From Dactylosporangium vinaceum (GTDB taxonomy: Bacteria; Actinomycetota; Actinomycetes; Mycobacteriales; Micromonosporaceae), in NCBI RefSeq assembly GCF_019904175.1, contig NZ_CP061913.1:2294001-2358000 (forward strand): DNA of 64,000 bases. Direction: 5' to 3'. Below the pieces are notes generated by a model. That model was not told the origin of the DNA. It was given only the letters and a program-made list of their open reading frames with translations, and searched no databases. Both the position numbers and the translations under genes were made by a program. Positions within the stretch are counted from its first letter, which is position 1, and the number at the start of each line of letters is the position of its first letter. Of the stretch, positions 60,128 through 64,000 are shown piece after piece.

Positions 60128-62053
60128 ATGTCATCGCCGATGAGCAGCATGACGGGGTGGGAGACCCTGCGCTCGCTGCGCAAGGCCGACGAGCTGGCCG
60201 GCAAGAAGCTCGGCCGCGACACGACCAAACGGATCATCCGCTTCGCCCGGCCCTACCGGCGCGACATCGCGGTCTTCCTGGTCACCGTGGTTCTCGGGGC
60301 CGGCACCGGGGTCGCGACCCCGTATCTCGCGGGCGACGTGATCAACAAGATCAACCAGGGCGGCCCCGACGCCGGGAACGCTGTCGTGCGGGTCGCGCTG
60401 CTCATCGGGGCGCTCGCGCTGGTGGACGCGCTGCTGTCACTGGTTCAGCGTTGGTACTCCGCGCGGATCGGTGAGGGCATCATCCTCTCGCTGCGCCGGC
60501 TGGTGTACGACCACGTCCAGCGCATGCCCCTGCAGTTCTTCACCCGCACGCAGACCGGGGCCCTGGTCAGCCGCCTCAACAACGACGTGCAGGGCGCGCA
60601 GCGGGCGTTCACGTCAACCCTGTCGGGCGTGGTCAGCAACGTCATCCAGCTCGTGCTCACGGCCGCCGTCATGCTGACCCTGAGCTGGCAGATCACGGTG
60701 CTGTCGCTCGTCATGCTGCCGCTGTTCATCCTGCCCGCGCGCCGCGTCGGCAAGCGGCTGGCGGCGATCACGCGGGAGGCGTACCAGCTCGACGCGAAGA
60801 TGAACGCGACGATGACCGAGCGGTTCGGGGTCGCCGGCGCGCTGCTGGTCAAGCTCTTCGGCCGCCCCGACGCCGAGGCCGAGCGGTTCGCCGAGCGGGC
60901 CGGGCGGGTCCGTGACATCGGCATCCAGACCGCGATGTTCAGCCGCGTCTTCTTCGTCAGCATGCTGCTCGTGGCCTCGCTGGCCCAGGCGCTGACCTAC
61001 GGGCTCGGCGGCTGGTACGCCGTGCACGGGCACATCACCGCCGGGACGGTCGTGACACTGGCCCTGCTCCTCACGCGCCTCTACGGCCCGCTGACGGCCC
61101 TGTCCAACGTGCGCGTGGACGTGATGAGCGCACTCGTCAGCTTCGAGCGCGTCTTCGAGGTGCTCGACCTGGCCCCGTCCATCGCCGAGCGCCCGGATGC
61201 GCGGGAGATCCCGCGGGGTGCGGCGGACGTCGAATTCAGGAACGTCCATTTCCGGTACCCGTCCGCCGCCGAGGTGTCGCTGGCGTCCCTGGAGGACGTG
61301 GCCACCCTCGACCGGACCGTCACCGAAGAGGTGCTCCGGGGCATCTCGTTCACCGTCGCGCCCGGGAAGATGGTCGCGCTCGTGGGGCCGTCGGGCGCCG
61401 GCAAGTCCACGACCGCCATGCTGCTGCCGCGGGTGTACGACGCCACGGAGGGGGCGGTGCTGGTGGGCGGGGTCGACGTACGCGACGCCACCCTGCAGTC
61501 CCTGCGCGACACGATAGGCGTCGTCACCCAGGACTCCCACCTGTTCCACGAGACGATCGCGGAGAACCTGCGGTACGCGAAGCCGGACGCCACCGACGAG
61601 GATCTCTGGACGGCCCTGCGCCGGGCCCAGGTCGGCGACCTCGTGGCCACCCTGCCCGACGGCCTCGACACCGTCGTCGGCGAGCGCGGCTACCGGTTCT
61701 CGGGCGGCGAGAAGCAGCGCATCGCGATCGCCCGGCTCCTGCTCAAGGCTCCGTCGATCGTGATCCTGGACGAGGCCACCGCACACCTCGACTCGGAGTC
61801 GGAGGCCGCGGTCCAGCGGGCGCTGTCCGAGGCCCTGTCCGGCCGCACCGCCCTGGTGATCGCCCACCGCCTGAGCACCATCCGCGACGCGGACGAGATC
61901 CTGGTCGTCGACGGTGGCCGCATCGTCGAGCGCGGCACCCACGAGGCTCTGGTCGCCGCGGGCGGGTTGTACGCGGAGCTGTACCGCACCCAGTTCGCCA
62001 TCGTCGACTCCCCGCTGCCGCGCTCCGCCACCCCGCCGGTCCCGACCCCGTAG
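60128..62053 (+). CDS. ABC transporter, fused permease and ATPase (exporter type)
   Basis: A half-transporter of 641 residues that should work as a dimer in the plasma membrane. Six helices (e.g. IAVFLVTVVLGAGTGVATPY, VIQLVLTAAVMLTLSW) precede an ATPase with Walker A GPSGAGKSTTAMLLP, Q-loop VVTQDSHLF, signature FSGGEKQRIAIARLLL and Walker B IVILDEATAHLDSES. Such exporters move lipids or drugs. The start is uncertain: ATG 60128 was chosen, GTG 60122 and ATG 60140 are close by. Confidence 0.9.
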   Translation: MSSPMSSMTGWETLRSLRKADELAGKKLGRDTTKRIIRFARPYRRDIAVFLVTVVLGAGTGVATPYLAGDVINKINQGGPDAGNAVVRVALLIGALALVDALLSLVQRWYSARIGEGIILSLRRLVYDHVQRMPLQFFTRTQTGALVSRLNNDVQGAQRAFTSTLSGVVSNVIQLVLTAAVMLTLSWQITVLSLVMLPLFILPARRVGKRLAAITREAYQLDAKMNATMTERFGVAGALLVKLFGRPDAEAERFAERAGRVRDIGIQTAMFSRVFFVSMLLVASLAQALTYGLGGWYAVHGHITAGTVVTLALLLTRLYGPLTALSNVRVDVMSALVSFERVFEVLDLAPSIAERPDAREIPRGAADVEFRNVHFRYPSAAEVSLASLEDVATLDRTVTEEVLRGISFTVAPGKMVALVGPSGAGKSTTAMLLPRVYDATEGAVLVGGVDVRDATLQSLRDTIGVVTQDSHLFHETIAENLRYAKPDATDEDLWTALRRAQVGDLVATLPDGLDTVVGERGYRFSGGEKQRIAIARLLLKAPSIVILDEATAHLDSESEAAVQRALSEALSGRTALVIAHRLSTIRDADEILVVDGGRIVERGTHEALVAAGGLYAELYRTQFAIVDSPLPRSATPPVPTP

Positions 62054-62073
62054 GCATCCGCCCGCGTCGCCGG

Positions 62074-62239
62074 GCTGCTCGGGCAACGGGCGCGCGCCCG
62101 GTCTTCCGGCTGCTCACGCTCGGGCGCGCCCGGTTTCCCGACTGCTCGGGCTCGGGCGTGCGCCCGGTTTCCGGCTGCTCACGCTCGGGCGCGCCCCGGC
62201 CTCCCGGCTGCTCGGGCTCCGGCGTGCGCCCGGTTTCCG
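62074..62239. repeat. Five-copy ~33-bp tandem repeat after the ABC exporter
   Basis: Units of 32-35 bp begin GCTGCTC and end CCCGGTTTCCG with variation. Two types alternate (with CACGCTCGGGCGC or GGGCTCGGGCGTGC), giving a ~66-bp higher-order period. The array lies between convergent genes. Although 33 bp is a multiple of three, no start or ribosome site supports translation. Confidence 0.75.
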
Positions 62240-62345
62240 GGTGCCAGGTGAGTGTGCGGAAGGGGCGAGGGCGGGGTGCGGGTTCGGGGGCACCCCGCCG
62301 GTTCGCTGTATTTGGCGCCGGTTTCGGTGCGGCGGACCGCGATCG

Positions 62346-63215
62346 TCAGGCCAGGAGGGGCCAGGCGAGCTGGAGGTGGGTGGCCGCCAGCGACGGGGTC
62401 TGCGGGTAGTCCTGGCTCGGGAGGCTGACGCGGATCGCCTCGATCCAGTCGCGGTACGTGGCGCTCTGCGGCAGGCCGGCCAGCGCCGACAGGGCGACGT
62501 AGGTGAATGCGCCGTTGGGACGGCCGTTGAACGTGGCGTCGTAGGCGTACTCGGTGTCGGCGCAGCCGGCCAGCAGCAGCGCCGTTGGGCGGTGGTCGGC
62601 GGGCCGCGGCCGGTCCGGGACCCGGTGCGGGCCGGCGCCGGTGACTGCGGTGTGGAGCCGGGGCGTGGCGGCGGTGTGACGGCGCGGTGGGAGGTGGGTG
62701 TCGATGGTGCTCGCCCGCCGGCGGTCCTGCGGCGTGAGGAAGGTGGCGGGCGGCAGGAAGCGGGTGCGGGTCGGGTGGTCGCCCAGCGGGCGGTTGAGGC
62801 GGGTCAGGGTGCCGGAGTGGCAGGAGTCGGAGATCAGGACCGTGCGGACGCCCGGGCCGCTCCGGGCGAACAGGTCGTGCAGGTCGTCGTCCAGAAGCGG
62901 GCCGTTCTCGGCGATGTCGTGCGGGCACAGGGCCTCGTCGCGGTGGTCGGGCTCGTCGCCGCCGGTGTCGGGGACCCACGTGCCGTGGCCCGAGTAGGTG
63001 ATGACGACCGTGTCGCCGCTCGTGGCGGTGGTCAGGAGGTGGCGGATGCCGGCCCGGATCGCCTCGCCGGTCGCGGCGCCGTCGATGAGGCTGTCGATGG
63101 CGAAGCCGCGGGCGCTCAGCGCCGCGGCCCAGTCCTCGGCGTCGTTGCGGCAGCCGGCCAGGTCGTTCTCGGTGCCGGGGTAGTCGTTGATGCCGATGCA
63201 CAGTGCGAGTTTCAT
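62346..63215 (-). CDS. Caspase-like (peptidase C14, metacaspase type) protein
   Basis: The 289-residue product starts MKLALCIGINDYPGTENDL, then the catalytic His in VVITYSGHGTWVPDTGGDEP and the catalytic Cys in TVLISDSCHSGTLTR, with the bacterial metacaspase spacing and an Asp-rich stretch (DEPDHRDEALCPHD) typical of Ca-binding, Arg/Lys-specific enzymes. A His/Arg/Pro-rich insert (about residues 160-210) precedes LLLAGCADTEYAYDATFNGR and GAFTYVALSALAG. The substrate is unknown. Small ORFs upstream may be partners. Confidence 0.88.
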   Translation of the reverse strand: MKLALCIGINDYPGTENDLAGCRNDAEDWAAALSARGFAIDSLIDGAATGEAIRAGIRHLLTTATSGDTVVITYSGHGTWVPDTGGDEPDHRDEALCPHDIAENGPLLDDDLHDLFARSGPGVRTVLISDSCHSGTLTRLNRPLGDHPTRTRFLPPATFLTPQDRRRASTIDTHLPPRRHTAATPRLHTAVTGAGPHRVPDRPRPADHRPTALLLAGCADTEYAYDATFNGRPNGAFTYVALSALAGLPQSATYRDWIEAIRVSLPSQDYPQTPSLAATHLQLAWPLLA

Positions 63216-63340
63216 GGTTCCCCCGTAACTCGGTGCGAGACCTTACGCATCGATGGCGTTACGGAGCGTGCTGGCGGTTGGGTGTGCGTTATCGGCTTAT
63301 GGGCGCGTCCTGCCGCTACCCACAAATCGGACACCCTCCG

Positions 63341-63541
63341 CTACGGCGGTGGGAGCGGGCCGGGCCGCCGGGAGCCGTCGCGCAGGAAGGGACCGCGGGG
63401 CTCCGCGTCGTTCCCGGGGGCCGGCTCCGCCGTGGGCGGGGCGATACGGGCGCGTTCGGTGGGGATCGGGTCGGCCACGGTGAAGAGCCGGCGGAGGTCG
63501 GCCAGCAACGCCTCGTCGTCGGCCTCGTCGGGGGTGGTCAT
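63341..63541 (-). CDS. Small hypothetical protein, 66 aa, caspase-linked
   Basis: The product starts MTTPDEADDEALLADLRRLF and continues TVADPIPTERARIAPP, then becomes Pro/Arg-rich. The acidic start followed by a (D/A)-DP-x-P motif resembles small conserved actinobacterial proteins found next to sigma-factor and caspase or CHAT genes, but I cannot name a function. Its ATG overlaps the stop of an upstream frame (ATGA). It lies 125 bp before the caspase gene. Confidence 0.5.
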   Translation of the reverse strand: MTTPDEADDEALLADLRRLFTVADPIPTERARIAPPTAEPAPGNDAEPRGPFLRDGSRRPGPLPPP

Positions 63542-63732
63542 GACCGGGTCGGCGGGAGGTCCGTCCGGTGAGCGGTGGCGTCGGCGCGATGGTCGCCGGG
63601 TAACGCGGTGGGCTGCGGCTGCATGGGTGGTTCTCCGTCCCCGTGGGGCGCCGCCGAAGTGGGGGGTTGCGGCGCCTTGCCGCTGACATGAGGACGGGCC
63701 GGTCGTTCCTGATACAAGTCAGGCGAAATCAT
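63538..63732 (-). CDS. Uncertain short ORF coupled to the preceding entry
   Basis: ATG 63732 (AGGA 5 nt before it) gives a 64-codon Pro-rich frame ending in an ATGA overlap; an internal ATG at 63624 with CGGAG upstream gives a 28-codon version (MQPQPTALPGDHRAD...). No family resemblance. The overlap and short length repeat the mini-ORF pattern seen elsewhere, but here on the minus strand. Confidence 0.3.
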   Translation of the reverse strand: MISPDLYQERPARPHVSGKAPQPPTSAAPHGDGEPPMQPQPTALPGDHRADATAHRTDLPPTRS

Positions 63733-63953
63733 TCGGATCCTGTCGTTCTCGACCCGGCGCTCTGGCTCTGTGTGCGGGCAAAGGGCCGTTGACCTTCGGA
63801 TTCCGTCGTCGAACGATCGTCCGGCGGGACCGTTCGTTCGGGCTCGTACTGTCCGGAATCGGGCAGCCTGCGCTCCCGGTCGTTCGGGCCCGGCCAACCG
63901 ATCTCGCCGGGCCTCCACCGCCCATCGGACGGCCGCGGGGGTACGGCGGGCGG

Positions 63954-64000
63954 TCAGATGGCGGTGATGACGCCGCCGTCGATGCGCAGGGCGGTTCCTG
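63954..64000 (-). CDS. Short-chain dehydrogenase, C-terminal end only
   Basis: The minus-strand frame entering from the right edge reads GTALRIDGGVITAI followed by TGA at 63954-63956. This is the typical last segment of classical SDR oxidoreductases (GxxLRxDGG). Only 14 residues are inside the window, so nothing more can be said. Confidence 0.6.
   Translation of the reverse strand, partial: GTALRIDGGVITAI

Noticed and set aside
62074..62239. 33-bp tandem array as a coding repeat or CRISPR
   Set aside because: No unique spacers between repeats, so not CRISPR; no start codon or ribosome site for an 11-residue repeat protein.
63808..63822. Second LexA-like site CGAACGATCGTCCG
   Set aside because: One half has a mismatch (GTCCG for GTTCG) and no gene start lies nearby in a suitable position.

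Overview
This window is chromosomal DNA from a very GC-rich actinobacterium, most likely of the Micromonosporaceae type (my inference; no 16S gene is present). The reasons are the strong G/C bias at third codon positions, many GTG starts, actinobacterial marker genes (whiA, rbpA, opcA, the SufR-type regulator) and the conserved order uvrA-uvrC-rapZ-yvcK-whiA-gap-pgk-tpiA-secG-rbpA-pgl-opcA-zwf-tal-tkt-ctaB followed by ctaA-sufR-sufBDCSU. I saw no tRNA, rRNA, CRISPR array, insertion sequence or prophage gene.

Layout. 1-2.2 kb: the 5' end of a secreted GH54 arabinofuranosidase gene and argG. 2.2-6.1 kb: a minus-strand run of five genes ending in an MFS exporter and uracil-DNA glycosylase. 6.1-14.8 kb: rsgA, uvrA, two Rieske lipoproteins and uvrC. 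15.4-18.6 kb: rapZ-yvcK-whiA. 18.9-24.6 kb: gap-pgk-tpiA, an orphan peptide-binding lipoprotein, secG and rbpA. 24.6-32.8 kb, minus strand: the pentose phosphate operon tkt-tal-pgi-like-zwf-opcA-pgl. 33.2-37.1 kb: ctaB and small conserved or accessory genes. 37.2-44 kb: accessory genes (ArsR/SRPBCC/hydrolase module, PcaB-like protein, aldehyde dehydrogenase, DUF4184, GNAT). 43.8-51.3 kb: ctaA divergent from the complete suf operon. 51.4-64 kb: a divergent TetR/oxidoreductase pair, LysE exporter, AlkD, zinc peptidase, ABC-F protein, GT-C membrane protein, a small HTH protein, enoyl-CoA hydratase, an ABC exporter, a caspase-like peptidase and the end of an SDR gene.

How the genes fit together. 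Central carbon flow is well covered: the lower glycolytic trio and the whole oxidative and non-oxidative pentose phosphate pathway lie within 14 kb. CtaB and CtaA make heme O and heme A for the cytochrome oxidase. SufR-SufBD-Rieske-SufC-SufS-SufU-SufT form one translationally overlapped operon for iron-sulfur cluster assembly. UvrA and UvrC, Ung and AlkD supply DNA repair.

The least ordinary features are not the enzymes but the DNA between them. Tandemly repeated mini-ORFs of 28-30 codons are joined to each other and to the next gene by ATGA/GTGA stop-start overlaps (37.5 kb, 40.4 kb; single mini-ORFs with the same overlap precede lysE and a gene at 63.5 kb). A dispersed palindromic element occurs three times (11.0, 51.3, 57.5 kb). 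Many genes have a TANNNT box 5-8 nt before the start codon, which predicts leaderless mRNAs. Candidate ArgR, LexA, TetR and ArsR operators can be read directly. Other oddities are a lysine-rich histone-like tail on UvrA paired with an acidic tail on UvrC, and a PcaB-family protein lacking the catalytic signature loop.
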